Positions 11,014 through 21,026 are shown, counted from the stretch's first letter. The stretch is 64,000 nt of DNA from Streptomyces sp. G-G2 (GCF_030063135.1 NZ_JASISO010000006.1:177137-241136), one strand, 5' to 3'. Numbers and translations: made by a program. Notes: generated by a model from the letters alone, not told the origin.

Positions 11014-12531
11014 TCAGTGCACGGTGCCCATCAGTGCCTGGACCTTCTTGCGGTACGAGTGGACCGCGATGCCGGCCAGGACGGCGGCGGCCGCCTGGAG
11101 GGCGATGATGCTCAGGCCGTTCAGGTCCACCCCGGCGATGGACAGGAGGCTGGTGGTGCAGTCACCGGCGGTGACGGCGAGGAACCAGACACCCATCATC
11201 TGGGAGGCGTACTTCTGCGGCGCCATCTTCGTGGTGACCGAGAGGCCGACCGGGGAGAGGCACAGCTCACCGATGGTCTGGATCATGTAGATCGAGACCA
11301 GCCACATCGGGGAGACCTTCGTGCCGTCGCCCGCCATGTTCATCGGGACGATGAAGACGAAGAACGAGGCACCGATCAGGACCAGACCCATCGAGAACTT
11401 CACGATGGTGTTCGGTTCCTGGTTCTTGCGCGCCAGCCACAGCCACAGCCAGGCGAAGACCGGAGCCAGCGCCATCACGAAGAGCGGGTTCAGCGACTGG
11501 TACCAGGTGGCCGAGAAGCCGAAGCCGAACATGCTGCTGGCGGTCTTGTCATCGGCGAACAGGGAGAGCGTGGAGCCACCCTGGTCGTAGATCATCCAGA
11601 AGACCGCGGCGGCCACGAAGAACCAGATGTAGGCCGACATCTTCGACTGTTCGGCCGACGACAGGTCCTTGTCGCGCTTGATGCGCGTCAGCACCGCGAT
11701 CGGGATGATCAGACCGGCCAGCGTCAGCGGGACCAGCGCCCAGTTCAGCGTGTAGGCACCGAGGGCGATCACCGCGCCGTAGAAGACGGCGATGCCCAGG
11801 ACCACGACGGCGACCTTGGTGAGGACGACCTTGCGCTCCTCGGCCGACAGCGGGTTCGGGACCAGGCTGCTCTTCGGGCTGAGGTGCTTGGTGCCGAGCA
11901 GGAACTGGGTCAGACCCAGGCCCATGCCGACCGCGGCGAGGGCGAAGCCCAGGTGCCAGTTGTATTCCTTGCCCAGCGTGCCGACGGCGAACGGGGCGAT
12001 GAAGGCACCGAGGTTGATGCCGATGTAGAAGAGGGTGAAGCCACCGTCACGGCGCTTGTCCTCGGGACCCTCGTAGAGGTGGCCGACCATCGTGGAGATG
12101 TTGGCCTTCAGCAGACCCGAGCCGACCGCGACCAGGACCAGACCGACGAAGAACATCGCCTGGCCCGGCACCGCCAGCGAGAGGTGACCAGCCATGATCA
12201 CGAAACCGGCGATGGCGACCGTCTTGCGGGCACCCCAGACGCGGTCACCGAACCAGCCGCCCGGCATGGCCATGAGGTAGACCATGGAGACGTAGACGGA
12301 GTAGATGGCCGTGGTGGTGGCCGCGGTCATCGCCAGGCCGCCACCCTGGCTTCCCGTTGCCGCGTCGGCGCCACCCGAGACCAGGTAGTACACGAGAAGG
12401 GCGCGCATGCCGTAGTAGGAGAAACGCTCCCACATCTCGGTCATGAACAGAGTGGCCAGGCCACGGGGGTGGCCGAAGAAGGTCTTATCGGTGGACGGGT
12501 CCACCGGCTCCTTCGTCAGGCTGGAAGCCAT
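11014..12531 (-). CDS. Proton-dependent oligopeptide transporter (POT/PTR family)
   Basis: A 505-residue major-facilitator protein with about 14 hydrophobic segments. The POT fingerprint is clear: MWERFSYYGMRALLVYYL with the ExxERFxYY motif, GGWFGDRVWGARK after helix 2, and FTLFYIGINLGAFIAP, the PTR2 signature. It imports di- and tripeptides with protons. The ATG at 12531 has AAGGA upstream; an open extension of 63 codons is very basic and is upstream DNA. It is divergent from the two-component genes across a 490-base gap. Confidence 0.93.
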   Translation of the reverse strand: MASSLTKEPVDPSTDKTFFGHPRGLATLFMTEMWERFSYYGMRALLVYYLVSGGADAATGSQGGGLAMTAATTTAIYSVYVSMVYLMAMPGGWFGDRVWGARKTVAIAGFVIMAGHLSLAVPGQAMFFVGLVLVAVGSGLLKANISTMVGHLYEGPEDKRRDGGFTLFYIGINLGAFIAPFAVGTLGKEYNWHLGFALAAVGMGLGLTQFLLGTKHLSPKSSLVPNPLSAEERKVVLTKVAVVVLGIAVFYGAVIALGAYTLNWALVPLTLAGLIIPIAVLTRIKRDKDLSSAEQSKMSAYIWFFVAAAVFWMIYDQGGSTLSLFADDKTASSMFGFGFSATWYQSLNPLFVMALAPVFAWLWLWLARKNQEPNTIVKFSMGLVLIGASFFVFIVPMNMAGDGTKVSPMWLVSIYMIQTIGELCLSPVGLSVTTKMAPQKYASQMMGVWFLAVTAGDCTTSLLSIAGVDLNGLSIIALQAAAAVLAGIAVHSYRKKVQALMGTVH

Positions 12532-13021
12532 GGTCGATCCTTGCTTGATCGGGACGCTTCGCTTCGTGAGCGGTACAGCGCCCGGTGGGGGGTGGCCGGC
12601 ACCGGCGACGTGCGTCCCACCCCACGCCCGGGGGTCTCGCAGCCTGCGCGGCGGCGAAGGGACATCCGTAACCGGGATCCACGCCCTGTCGCGCATCTTC
12701 GCGCGCAGGGCCCGGCCCACAGGTCATTCACTGTCATCAAGCCCGGAAAGGGCAGTCCGTACAGACTGCCTCGCCGGTCAGGACAGAAATAGCGACCTTT
12801 GGCTCGCTTTTCGGCACAAAGGTCACTGAGGTAGTGCATCAGGCGTCTCGACACCATACGACACGACACTGCGGCATATGAAAGTACTTGAGATATGGAT
12901 CACAGGTGAGCAGGGAACCGATTGAGCATATTCGAAGGTGTCGTACCCCTCAACGCACGAGATCCACAGGGGTGTCCAGGTGCAGCCCTGAGCCTGCCCG
13001 CCGCGGACTACCATCACCCCC
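12532..13021. other. 490-base divergent intergenic region
   Basis: Contains the promoters of the POT transporter (minus) and the response regulator (plus). The only clear symmetry is GGCAGTC (12751-12757) and GACTGCC (12764-12770) with a 6-base spacer. The stretch 12780-12960 is lower in GC than its surroundings. I see no small gene that I can support. Confidence 0.5.
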
Positions 13022-13699
13022 ATGACGCGTGTACTGCTCGCCGAGGACGACGCATCCATCTCGGAACCCCTGGCCCGCGCCCTGCGCAGGGAGGGCTACG
13101 AGGTCGAGGTCCGCGAGGACGGACCGACCGCGCTGGACGCGGGACTGCAGGGCGGCGTCGATCTTGTCGTCCTGGACCTGGGCCTGCCCGGGATGGACGG
13201 GCTGGAGGTCGCCCGACGGCTGCGTGCCGAGGGTCACGGCTTCCCGATCCTGGTGCTGACCGCCCGGGCGGACGAGGTCGACACCGTGGTCGGACTGGAT
13301 GCCGGAGCCGACGACTATGTGACCAAGCCCTTCCGGCTCGCCGAACTGCTCGCCCGGGTCCGGGCCCTGCTCCGGCGCGGCGCCGCCGAACCGGCCCAGC
13401 CCCCCGCCACCCACGGGGTGCGGATCGACGTCGAGTCGCACCGCGCCTGGATGGGGGAGGAGGAGCTCCAGCTGACGGCCAAGGAGTTCGACCTGCTGCG
13501 CGTCCTGGTCCGCGACGCGGGCCGGGTCGTCACCCGCGACCAGCTCATGCGCGAGGTCTGGGACACCACCTGGTGGTCCTCCACCAAGACCCTGGACATG
13601 CACATCTCCTGGCTGCGCAAGAAGCTGGGCGACGACGCCGCGAACCCGCGCTACATCGCCACGGTCCGGGGCGTCGGCTTCCGCTTCGAGAAGAGCTGA
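13022..13699 (+). CDS. OmpR/PhoB-family response regulator
   Basis: A 225-residue two-domain regulator. The receiver has AEDD (Asp9, Asp10), the phosphoacceptor Asp52 in VVLDLGLPG, Thr80 and Lys102 in TKPFRL. The winged-helix effector has LTAKEFDLLRVL and SWLRKKLGDD with the C-terminal GVGFRFEKS. The cognate kinase follows after 38 bases. The signal is unknown. The POT transporter across the divergent gap is a possible target on position alone. Confidence 0.92.
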   Translation: MTRVLLAEDDASISEPLARALRREGYEVEVREDGPTALDAGLQGGVDLVVLDLGLPGMDGLEVARRLRAEGHGFPILVLTARADEVDTVVGLDAGADDYVTKPFRLAELLARVRALLRRGAAEPAQPPATHGVRIDVESHRAWMGEEELQLTAKEFDLLRVLVRDAGRVVTRDQLMREVWDTTWWSSTKTLDMHISWLRKKLGDDAANPRYIATVRGVGFRFEKS

Positions 13700-13737
13700 G
13701 CCGCGGAGCAGGGCGTCCTTAGGGCATCCTCTAGGGC

Positions 13738-15003
13738 ATGCGCCGCCGCCTGATCAACTCCACGCTCGCCGTGGTGCTCGTAGTGATCGCCGTGTTCGGG
13801 ATCTCCCTGGTGATCGTGGAGACCCGGACGATCACCAGCAGCGCCCAGGAGAGCGTCGAATCCGAGGCCCTGCGTCTCGTCGGCATCGTCGAGTCGAACG
13901 TGCTGGAGAAGAAGGCGGTCGACGCCCGGTCGCTCGGCGAACAGCTCGCCGCGGGCCGTCACGCCCGCATCATGGTCCCCGGCGAGATGCCGGTCGAGAT
14001 CGGCGTGCCCATCGACGGCAGCTCCCTGCGCGGCACCGCCAAGGGCGAACAGGGCGAGAGCGTCGTCGTCGAGGAGTCCCGCTCCACGGTCACCAAGGAG
14101 GTCGGCCGCACCCTGGCGGTGGTCGGCGCGGTCGCGCTGCTGGCCGTCGTGGCGGCCGTACTCCTCGCCGTACGCCAGGCCAACCGGCTGGCCTCACCGC
14201 TCACCGACCTCGCCGAGACGGCCGAGCGCCTGGGCTCCGGGGACCCGCGCCCCCGGCACAAGCGGTACGGGGTCCCCGAGCTGGACCGGGTCGCGGACGT
14301 CCTGGACGCCAGCGCGGAGCGCATCGGGCGGATGCTGACCGCCGAGCGGCGCCTCGCCGCCGACGCCTCGCACCAGCTGCGGACCCCGCTGACCGCGCTG
14401 TCGATGCGGCTGGAGGAGATCACGGTCACGGACGACCTGGAGACCGTACGGGAGGAGGCGAGCATCGCCCTGACCCAGGTGGAGCGGCTCACGGACGTGG
14501 TGGAGCGGCTGCTGACCAACTCCCGCGACCCGCGCACGGGCTCGGCGGTCCCCTTCGACCTGGACGAGGTCGTCAAGCAGCAGGTCGAGGAGTGGCGCCC
14601 GGCCTACCGCAGCGCCGGACGGGCCGTGGTGCGCTCCGGGAAGCAGGGGATGCGGGCCGTGGGCACGCCGGGCGCGGTCTCCCAGGTGCTGGCCACGCTG
14701 ATCGAGAACGCCCTGATGCACGGCGGCGGTACGGTCGCCCTGCGCACCCGGGTCACCGGGAACCAGGCGGTCATCGAGGTGACGGACGACGGCCCCGGCG
14801 TGCCCCCGGACCTCGGCAACCGGATCTTCGAGCGGGCGATCAGCGGACGGAACTCCACGGGCATCGGCCTCGCCGTGGCCCGTGACCTGGCGGAGGCGGA
14901 CGGCGGGCGACTGGAGCTGCTCCAGGCGCAGCCGCCGGTGTTCGCCCTGTTCCTGAGCCGGACGGCGCCGGAGCGGGCCGAACTGGAACACACGGTCCGC
15001 TAG
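13738..15003 (+). CDS. Sensor histidine kinase
   Basis: A 421-residue membrane kinase. It has TM1 at about 8-28, an extracytoplasmic sensor of roughly 95 residues with no recognisable ligand motif, and TM2 at about 125-146, followed by a HAMP-like linker. The dimerisation helix carries the phosphorylated His212 in ADASHQLRTPL. The ATPase domain has an N box (LATLIENALMHG), a G1 box (DDGPGVP) and a G2 box (STGIGLAVA). It pairs with the upstream regulator and is probably co-transcribed. Confidence 0.92.
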   Translation: MRRRLINSTLAVVLVVIAVFGISLVIVETRTITSSAQESVESEALRLVGIVESNVLEKKAVDARSLGEQLAAGRHARIMVPGEMPVEIGVPIDGSSLRGTAKGEQGESVVVEESRSTVTKEVGRTLAVVGAVALLAVVAAVLLAVRQANRLASPLTDLAETAERLGSGDPRPRHKRYGVPELDRVADVLDASAERIGRMLTAERRLAADASHQLRTPLTALSMRLEEITVTDDLETVREEASIALTQVERLTDVVERLLTNSRDPRTGSAVPFDLDEVVKQQVEEWRPAYRSAGRAVVRSGKQGMRAVGTPGAVSQVLATLIENALMHGGGTVALRTRVTGNQAVIEVTDDGPGVPPDLGNRIFERAISGRNSTGIGLAVARDLAEADGGRLELLQAQPPVFALFLSRTAPERAELEHTVR

Positions 15004-15046
15004 CGGGCCGCGAAGGGCGCGGGCCGGGGGGGCGGGCAGTCCCGGA

Positions 15047-15586
15047 CTAGTGCCGCGTGGCGGGGCTGGCGGGCTCGGGGGCGAGGGTGTCGTCGTTGCC
15101 CTCGCGCTGCGCGGCGACCACGGTCGACGCGGGGGCGGGAGCGGCCTCCGGCAGCGCCCGGAACACCCAGGTGCGGTAGGACCAGAAGCGGAACACGGTC
15201 GCGACGCCCATGCCGAGGAACTTGAACAGGTTGCTCTGCAGGTTGCTGTCCCAGCCGAAGCCGTAGGTGGCCGCATAGAGCACGCCACTCTCGATGATCA
15301 TGCCGATCAGGCTGAACGCCACGAAGAGCGTCATTTCGCGGCGTCGGCCGCCGCGGTCGCGGTCGCGGTAGGTGAAATACCGGAACCCGATGTAATTGCT
15401 GATGATCGCCACGATGATGGCTATGACGCTCGCGCGCACGACCGCCAGATCGGTGGTGTGCCGGAGCAGGTTGAAGACGCCGAAATTGACCAGGACGCCG
15501 AGGCCGCCGACCGCGCCGAATTTCAGGACTTCCCGGCCGATGGCGCGGAAGCGTCCGGACGGCGTGATGTGTTTCGGCGTACTCAT
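15047..15586 (-). CDS. GtrA family membrane protein
   Basis: A 179-residue protein with four hydrophobic helices and the GtrA pattern: FGAVGGLGVLVNFGVFNLL, SNYIGFRYFTYRDR and FRFWSYRTWVFR. GtrA proteins help move polyprenyl-linked sugars across the membrane for envelope glycan decoration. It ends 43 bases from the kinase stop (convergent) and is divergent from purK. A disordered Ala/Pro-rich C-terminal tail follows the last helix. Confidence 0.88.
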   Translation of the reverse strand: MSTPKHITPSGRFRAIGREVLKFGAVGGLGVLVNFGVFNLLRHTTDLAVVRASVIAIIVAIISNYIGFRYFTYRDRDRGGRRREMTLFVAFSLIGMIIESGVLYAATYGFGWDSNLQSNLFKFLGMGVATVFRFWSYRTWVFRALPEAAPAPASTVVAAQREGNDDTLAPEPASPATRH

Positions 15587-15772
15587 GTGGCGGCTCAGTC
15601 CCTGACGGTCGACGGTTCGAACCTGTCCATGTTAAGTGTCGGCCCCATGAAACGCGTGTGCCTTCCGACACTCGCGCGGAGCAGCGGGCCGGACGCGCGT
15701 AGACCTCTTCGGGCCACCCGGCGGGGACCGGCCGGAGTCCGAATGGCGGAATCAGGCCGATACCCTGGAGGA

Positions 15773-16912
15773 GTGACGTTCCCGGTAGTCGGCATGGTCG
15801 GCGGCGGACAGCTCGCCCGCATGACCCACGAGGCGGGTATCCCCCTCGGCATCAAATTCAAGATCCTCAGTGACACCCCACAGGACTCGGCGGCCCAGGT
15901 CGTGCGCGATGTCGTCATCGGCGACTATCGCGATCTGGCGACGCTGCGCGCCTTCGCGCGCGGCTGCGACGTGATCACCTTCGATCACGAGCACGTACCC
16001 ACCGAGCACCTGCGGGCCCTGGAAGCGGACGGCGTTCCCGTCCGCCCGGGGCCCGGCGCGTTGGTGCACGCACAAGACAAAGGGGTGATGCGCGCCAAAC
16101 TCGACGAGATCGGCGCACCCAGCCCCCGCCACCGGATCGTGAGCGATCCGGCGGACGCGGTGGCCTTCGCGGCCGAGGTCGGCGGGTTCCCCGTGATCCT
16201 CAAGACCGTGCGCGGCGGGTACGACGGCAAGGGCGTGTGGTTCGTGCGCACCGAGGAGGACGCGCACGCGCCCTTCAAGGCGGGCGTGCCCGTACTGGCC
16301 GAGGAGAAGGTGGAGTACGTACGGGAGCTGGCGGCCAACATCGTCCGCTCCCCGCACGGCCAGGCCGTGGCGTACCCGGTCGTCGAGTCCGTCCAGGTCG
16401 ACGGGGTCTGCGACACGGTGATCGCCCCGGCCCCGAACCTCTCGGAGGCCCTCGCGGGCGAGGCCCAGGCCCTCGCCCTGCGGATCGCCAAGGAACTCGA
16501 CGTGACCGGCCACCTGGCGGTCGAGCTGTTCGAGACCACCGACGGCCGGATCCTGGTCAACGAACTGGCCATGCGCCCGCACAACTCCGGGCACTGGACC
16601 CAGGACGGCGCGATGACCTCGCAGTTCGCCAACCACGTACGGGCGGTCCTGGACCTCCCGCTCGGCGACCCGCGCCCGCGCGCCCGCTGGACGGTCATGG
16701 CCAACGTCCTGGGCGGCGACTACCCCGACATGTACGCGGCGTACCTGCACTGCATGGCGCACGATCCGCAGCTGAAGATCCACATGTACGGCAAGGACGT
16801 GAAGCCCGGACGCAAGGTGGGCCACGTCAACACCTACGGCGACGACCTGGACGACGTGCTGGAGCGCGCACGCCACGCTGCCGGATACCTCAGAGGAACG
16901 ATCACCGAATGA
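15773..16912 (+). CDS. purK: N5-carboxyaminoimidazole ribonucleotide synthase
   Basis: ATP-grasp enzyme of de novo purine synthesis that carboxylates AIR with bicarbonate to N5-CAIR. It is 379 residues from the GTG at 15773. [13 protein letters not shown] is the N-terminal signature, and [16 protein letters not shown] plus [13 protein letters not shown] (the PurK E-RPHNSGH metal motif) are present. The GTG directly abuts GGAGGA, which is tight spacing. An in-frame ATG at 15743 with GGAG six bases before it would add ten residues and is a real alternative. purE overlaps its stop. Confidence 0.95.
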   Translation: MTFPVVGMVGGGQLARMTHEAGIPLGIKFKILSDTPQDSAAQVVRDVVIGDYRDLATLRAFARGCDVITFDHEHVPTEHLRALEADGVPVRPGPGALVHAQDKGVMRAKLDEIGAPSPRHRIVSDPADAVAFAAEVGGFPVILKTVRGGYDGKGVWFVRTEEDAHAPFKAGVPVLAEEKVEYVRELAANIVRSPHGQAVAYPVVESVQVDGVCDTVIAPAPNLSEALAGEAQALALRIAKELDVTGHLAVELFETTDGRILVNELAMRPHNSGHWTQDGAMTSQFANHVRAVLDLPLGDPRPRARWTVMANVLGGDYPDMYAAYLHCMAHDPQLKIHMYGKDVKPGRKVGHVNTYGDDLDDVLERARHAAGYLRGTITE

Positions 16913-17454
16913 GCACCACTGGTACCTCTTCCGCAGGGCCCGTCGTCGGCATCGTCATGGGCTCGGACTCCGACTGGCCGGTCATGGAGGCCGCGGCCAA
17001 GGCGCTGGACGAGTTCGAGGTCCCGTACGAGGTCGACGTGGTCTCGGCGCACCGGATGCCGCGCGAGATGATCGCGTACGGCGAGCAGGCCGCCGGGCGC
17101 GGGCTGAAGGCGGTCATCGCGGGCGCGGGCGGGGCCGCGCACCTGCCCGGGATGCTCGCTTCGGTGACCCCGCTGCCCGTGATCGGCGTACCGGTTCCGC
17201 TCAAGTACCTCGACGGCATGGACTCGCTGCTGTCGATCGTCCAGATGCCCGCCGGGGTTCCCGTCGCCACCGTCTCGGTCGGCGGCGCGCGCAACGCCGG
17301 GCTGCTGGCCGTACGGATCCTCGCCACCCAGGACGCGGAACTGATGACCCGGATGCGGGAGTTCCAGCAGGAGCTGAACGACCAGGCCACCGAGAAGGGC
17401 AAGCGGCTGCGGACCAAGATCGCGGGCGCCGGCTCCTTCGGGTTCGGCGCGTGA
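16909..17454 (+). CDS. purE: N5-carboxyaminoimidazole ribonucleotide mutase
   Basis: Class I PurE, 181 residues, interconverts N5-CAIR and [35 protein letters not shown] and the [22 protein letters not shown] loop are diagnostic. Its ATG overlaps the purK TGA, so the two purine enzymes are coupled. Its own stop overlaps the GTG of the dipeptidase, extending the operon. Confidence 0.97.
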   Translation: MSTTGTSSAGPVVGIVMGSDSDWPVMEAAAKALDEFEVPYEVDVVSAHRMPREMIAYGEQAAGRGLKAVIAGAGGAAHLPGMLASVTPLPVIGVPVPLKYLDGMDSLLSIVQMPAGVPVATVSVGGARNAGLLAVRILATQDAELMTRMREFQQELNDQATEKGKRLRTKIAGAGSFGFGA

Positions 17455-18647
17455 GCGCGGGGAGCGCGGGGGCCGCCGGGGACCGGCTCGCCGAGGCGCG
17501 GGAGCTGCTCGCCGAGCACCCGGTCGTCGACGGCCACAACGACCTCCCGTGGGCGCTGCGCAACCAGGTCCGCTACGACTTCGCCCGCCGGGACATCGCC
17601 GCCGACCAGTCGGCCCACCTGCACACCGACATCCCCCGGCTGCGCGCCGGCGGGGTCGGGGCGCAGTTCTGGTCCGTCTACGTCCGCTCCGACTTCGCGG
17701 GCGACGAGGCGGTCAGCGCCACCCTGGAGCAGATGGACGCGGTCGGCCAGCTGATCGAGCGCTACCCGCACGACCTGGTGCGGGCGCTGACGGCGGACGA
17801 CATGGAGGCGGCGCGCGCGCAGGGCCGGATCGCCTCGCTGATGGGCGCCGAGGGCGGCCACTCCATCAATAACTCGCTCGCCACCCTGCGCTCCCTGCAC
17901 CGCCTCGGCGTGCGGTACATGACGCTCACGCACAACGACACGATCGACTGGGCGGACTCGGCGACCGACGAGCCGCGCCACGGCGGGCTCACCGAGTTCG
18001 GCCGCGAGGTCGTGCGCGAGATGAACCGCGTCGGCATGCTGGTGGACCTCTCGCACGTGGCCGCCACGACGATGCGCGACGCGCTCGCCGTCTCGGTGGC
18101 GCCGGTGATCTTCTCGCACTCGTCCGCGCTGGCGGTCTGCGACCACCCGCGCAACATCCCGGACGACGTGCTCGCGCTGCTCCCGGCCAACGGGGGCGTG
18201 GCCATGGCCACCTTCGTGCCGAAGTTCATCCTCCCGGAGGCGGTGGCCTGGACGGCGTCCGCCGACGAGAACCTGCGCGCGCACGGGCTGCACCACCTGG
18301 ACACCGGGGCCGAGGCGATGGCCCTGCACCGGGCCTTCGAGGCGGCGAACCCGCGGCCGGTCGCCACGGCCGCCACGGTGGCCGACCACCTGGACCACAT
18401 GCGCGAGGTCGCGGGCGTGGACCACATCGGCATCGGCGGGGACTTCGACGGCACGGCCTTCACCCCGTCCGGGCTGGACGACGTGTCCGGTTACCCGAAC
18501 CTGATCGCCGAGCTGCTGACGCGCGGCTGGTCGTCGGCCGACCTGGCGAAGCTGACGTGGTCGAACGCGGTACGGGCGCTGCGCGACGCGGAGGCGGTGG
18601 CGGCGGACCTCTCGGCGAGCCGGGGTCCGTCGAACGCGGTGCTGTAG
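17451..18647 (+). CDS. Membrane dipeptidase (renal dipeptidase family M19)
   Basis: A 398-residue zinc dipeptidase of the human renal dipeptidase family. It strongly resembles S. coelicolor Sco3058, which as I recall has a solved structure and cleaves L-Xaa-D-Xaa dipeptides. All metal ligands can be read: DGHNDLPW (His29, Asp31), GAEGGHS (bridging Glu134), DLSHV (His202), FSHSSA (His223) and the catalytic Asp331 in GIGGDFDG. No signal peptide is seen, so it is probably cytosolic. The start overlaps the purE stop. A degenerate paralogue follows it. Confidence 0.93.
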   Translation: MSAGSAGAAGDRLAEARELLAEHPVVDGHNDLPWALRNQVRYDFARRDIAADQSAHLHTDIPRLRAGGVGAQFWSVYVRSDFAGDEAVSATLEQMDAVGQLIERYPHDLVRALTADDMEAARAQGRIASLMGAEGGHSINNSLATLRSLHRLGVRYMTLTHNDTIDWADSATDEPRHGGLTEFGREVVREMNRVGMLVDLSHVAATTMRDALAVSVAPVIFSHSSALAVCDHPRNIPDDVLALLPANGGVAMATFVPKFILPEAVAWTASADENLRAHGLHHLDTGAEAMALHRAFEAANPRPVATAATVADHLDHMREVAGVDHIGIGGDFDGTAFTPSGLDDVSGYPNLIAELLTRGWSSADLAKLTWSNAVRALRDAEAVAADLSASRGPSNAVL

Positions 18648-18819
18648 CGGTGCCGTAGCGGTCGGCGCCCCTCCGGTGCGGCGGGCCGGAGGGCGGGTGG
18701 CGCGGGGGCCGGGGCTCCGCGCCACCCGAACGCCACATCCGCCGCGAACCCGCGCGCCCCTCATGTCACGGTGGCAACACTTCTCCCTCCCCGCTGCCGC
18801 CGAGACCGGAGCGAACGCC

Positions 18820-19905
18820 ATGGCCGACCTGCAGGACGATCCCGCACACGTGGGTTCAGCCCCCGCCGCCCCCGGCTCCCTCGGAGCCGACCCCGGATCC
18901 GAGGCCGCTCCCGCCGCGGTGCTCGCCGGTGCCCTGGACCGCGCCGCCGCGCTGCTGGCCGTCCACCCCGTCGCGGACGGGTGCAACACCCTGCTGTGGA
19001 CGCTGCGCCAGAGCCCGTACCACGACAACATCGACACCCCCGAGGGCGGTGTGGACACCGACATCCCCCGGCTGCGGGCCGGTGTGGTGGGGGCCCAGTT
19101 CTGGTCGCTGCTGACCCCGGGGCCGGACCGGGTGATCGAGGAGACCCTGGAGCAGCTCGACGTCGCGCACAGCCTGCTGCGCCGCTACCCCGACAGCCTG
19201 AGCCTCGCCCTGGCCGCCGACGACATGGCCGACGCGCGCAACCGGGGGCGGATCGCCTCGTTCCTGGGCCCCGCGCCCGGGCGGGCGCTGACCGACTCGC
19301 TCGGCACCCTGAGGGCCTTCCACGCCCTGGGCGTACGGAGCATGGCCCCGGCGGGCGCCGAATGGGCGGACCGGGGGCTGACGGCTTTCGGGCACGAGGT
19401 GGTGCGCGAGCTGAACCGGCTCGCGGTGCTGATCGACCTGACAGGGTGCGAGGACGCGGTGGCGGTGCAGATCACGGGTGCCTCGAAGGCGCCCGTTCTG
19501 ATCTCCCACACGGCCTCGGCCGCGCTGACCCCGCACCCGGGCAACGTCTCGGACGAGGTGCTGCGCGCCCTGCGGGCCGCCAACGGGCTGTGCATGGTCA
19601 CCTTCGCGACCGCCCGGACCGGGGACTCGCTGCACGCGGTGGCGGACCACCTGGACCACGTACGGGCGGTGGCGGGCCCGCACTGCGTCGGCCTCGGCGC
19701 GGCCTTCGGCGGGGAACCGCCCACCCCCCGCCCGGTGGGCCTGACCGACCCGTCCGGCTACCCTCGGCTGATCGCGGAACTCCTCGACCGGGGATGGCCG
19801 GAATCCGAGCTGGCGCTCCTGACCTGGGGCAACGCCCAACGGGTGCTGCGCGACGCGGAGTTCACCGCGCGCGCGGCCCAGCACCGCCGCGGCGGCTCCG
19901 CCTGA
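18820..19905 (+). CDS. Dipeptidase-family paralogue with lost metal site (probable pseudoenzyme)
   Basis: A 361-residue M19-fold protein homologous along its length to the gene upstream ([43 protein letters not shown] are shared). The catalytic residues are gone: DGHND is DGCNT (Cys55, Thr57), the bridging Glu is Ala152, the DLSHV His is Gly209, and the catalytic Asp is Ala295. Only His230 remains. The frame is intact with normal codon use, so it is probably a maintained non-catalytic protein rather than decay. I chose the ATG at 18820, which has GGAG eight bases upstream; ATG at 18763 is an alternative. Confidence 0.85.
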   Translation: MADLQDDPAHVGSAPAAPGSLGADPGSEAAPAAVLAGALDRAAALLAVHPVADGCNTLLWTLRQSPYHDNIDTPEGGVDTDIPRLRAGVVGAQFWSLLTPGPDRVIEETLEQLDVAHSLLRRYPDSLSLALAADDMADARNRGRIASFLGPAPGRALTDSLGTLRAFHALGVRSMAPAGAEWADRGLTAFGHEVVRELNRLAVLIDLTGCEDAVAVQITGASKAPVLISHTASAALTPHPGNVSDEVLRALRAANGLCMVTFATARTGDSLHAVADHLDHVRAVAGPHCVGLGAAFGGEPPTPRPVGLTDPSGYPRLIAELLDRGWPESELALLTWGNAQRVLRDAEFTARAAQHRRGGSA

Positions 19906-19960
19906 CGCCACCGCGGCGCCGCACGGTCCGGCCCGGCGCGTCCGGCGCGTCCGCCCGCCG

Positions 19961-20326
19961 TCAGCAGGCGCAGAGGCACACCGGGTGGCCCGCCGGGTCG
20001 GCGTAGACCCGCCAGGTCCGGCCCGGCTCGCCCTGGTCCAGCGGCGTCGCGCCCAGGGCCAGGATCTCGGCCTCCGCCGCGTCCAGGTCGGTCACGGTCA
20101 GGTCCAGGTGGAACTGCTGGGGGGCCTCGGGCGAGGGCCACTGCGGCCGGACGTGGCCCGGGGCCAGCTGGAAGGCGAGGGGCGTGCCCTCGTGGCCGGT
20201 GAGGTCCACCCAGGACGCGTCGTCGTCCGGGCTGGGCGTGCCGCCGAGCAGGGCGGCGTAGAAACCGGCGAGGGCGAGCGGGTCGGGACAGTCGAGTACG
20301 ACGGCACCGAGCGTGGCGAGGGCCAT
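19961..20326 (-). CDS. VOC superfamily (glyoxalase-like) protein
   Basis: A 121-residue single-module protein of the vicinal-oxygen-chelate fold. It opens LGAVVLDCPDPLALAGFYAALLG, has FHLDLTVTDLDAAEAEILALG in the middle and ends YADPAGHPVCLC, the usual VOC order. Such proteins include glyoxalases, dioxygenases and resistance proteins; the substrate is unknown. The ATG at 20326 has AGGAGA upstream. It is divergent from a CGNR regulator across a palindrome-rich 102-base gap, suggesting shared control. Confidence 0.85.
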   Translation of the reverse strand: MALATLGAVVLDCPDPLALAGFYAALLGGTPSPDDDASWVDLTGHEGTPLAFQLAPGHVRPQWPSPEAPQQFHLDLTVTDLDAAEAEILALGATPLDQGEPGRTWRVYADPAGHPVCLCAC

Positions 20327-20347
20327 GATCTCTCCTGACAACGGGAG

Positions 20348-20420
20348 GGTTACCGGTAGCGGAGGTCTACCGGTAACCCCGACTCTACGCGTTACCCGTT
20401 GGCTGGTCCAAGGGGTAACG
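20348..20420. promoter_or_regulatory. Operator with four GTTACC half-sites between VOC and CGNR genes
   Basis: GGTTACCGGTAG (20348-20359) and CTACCGGTAACC (20367-20378) are perfect 12-base inverted arms around a 7-base spacer. A second pair, CGTTACCC (20390-20397) and GGGTAACG (20413-20420), follows. The core GTTACC/GGTAAC thus occurs four times in 73 bases, ending nine bases before the CGNR start codon. This is the layout of an autoregulated divergent operator; the CGNR protein is the obvious candidate ligand. Confidence 0.75.
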
Positions 20421-20428
20421 TCGCAGAC

Positions 20429-20938
20429 ATGAGTGGCGTACGAGCACCGGCACCGGGGGGCCTCGCGCTGGTGGAGGACCTCGTCAACACGCTGAGCGTG
20501 GACACGGGCGAGGACCGCCTCGCGGCGGAGTTCGGGCTGTCCGGGCGGGCCCTCGCCGGGGCGGTCACGCTGCGGGAGTGCCTGCGCGCCGCCTGCCGGG
20601 CCCACGCGGGCCACGCCGTGCCCCCGGGCCGCCTCGACACCCTGAACGAGCTGCTGGCCGGGGTCCCGCTGCTGGTCCGGATCGGCCCGGACGGCGCCGC
20701 GAGGGTGCTCCCGGCGCGGGAACCGACGGGGGAGTCCGGCCTGACCGCCCGGGTCGCGGACGCGATCGCCCGGGCGGCGGCCGACGGCACCTGGACCCGG
20801 CTCAAGGCCTGCGAGGCGCCGGACTGCCAGTGGGCCTACTACGACCGCAGCCCGGCGGGCCGGGGCCGCTGGTGCGTGATGGCGGTCTGCGGCTCCCGCG
20901 CCAAGATGCGCACCTACCGCGCGGCCCGCACCGCGTAG
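20429..20938 (+). CDS. ABATE/CGNR zinc-finger transcriptional regulator
   Basis: A 169-residue protein. The N-terminal part (LALVEDLVNTLSVDTGEDRL) matches the ABATE stress-sensing domain that precedes CGNR zinc fingers. The C-terminus has CEAPDCQWAYYDRS and RWCVMAVCGSRAKMRTYR, giving the C-x4-C and C-x4-C-G-S/N-R finger. Members are putative DNA-binding regulators. The start is the ATG at 20429, close behind the last operator half-site. It probably represses itself and the divergent VOC gene. Confidence 0.85.
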   Translation: MSGVRAPAPGGLALVEDLVNTLSVDTGEDRLAAEFGLSGRALAGAVTLRECLRAACRAHAGHAVPPGRLDTLNELLAGVPLLVRIGPDGAARVLPAREPTGESGLTARVADAIARAAADGTWTRLKACEAPDCQWAYYDRSPAGRGRWCVMAVCGSRAKMRTYRAARTA

Positions 20939-21026
20939 GCGCGCGGCAGGTGGGCCCGCACGGTGCGGACCCGCGGCGCTGGCCCGTACGGGGCGGGCCC
21001 GTACCGCCCACGGCGTGTCCCCGCCC

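Noticed and set aside
18820..19905. Decaying pseudogene
   Set aside because: No stops or frameshifts, normal codon bias and a good ribosome site; lost catalytic residues point to a pseudoenzyme instead.
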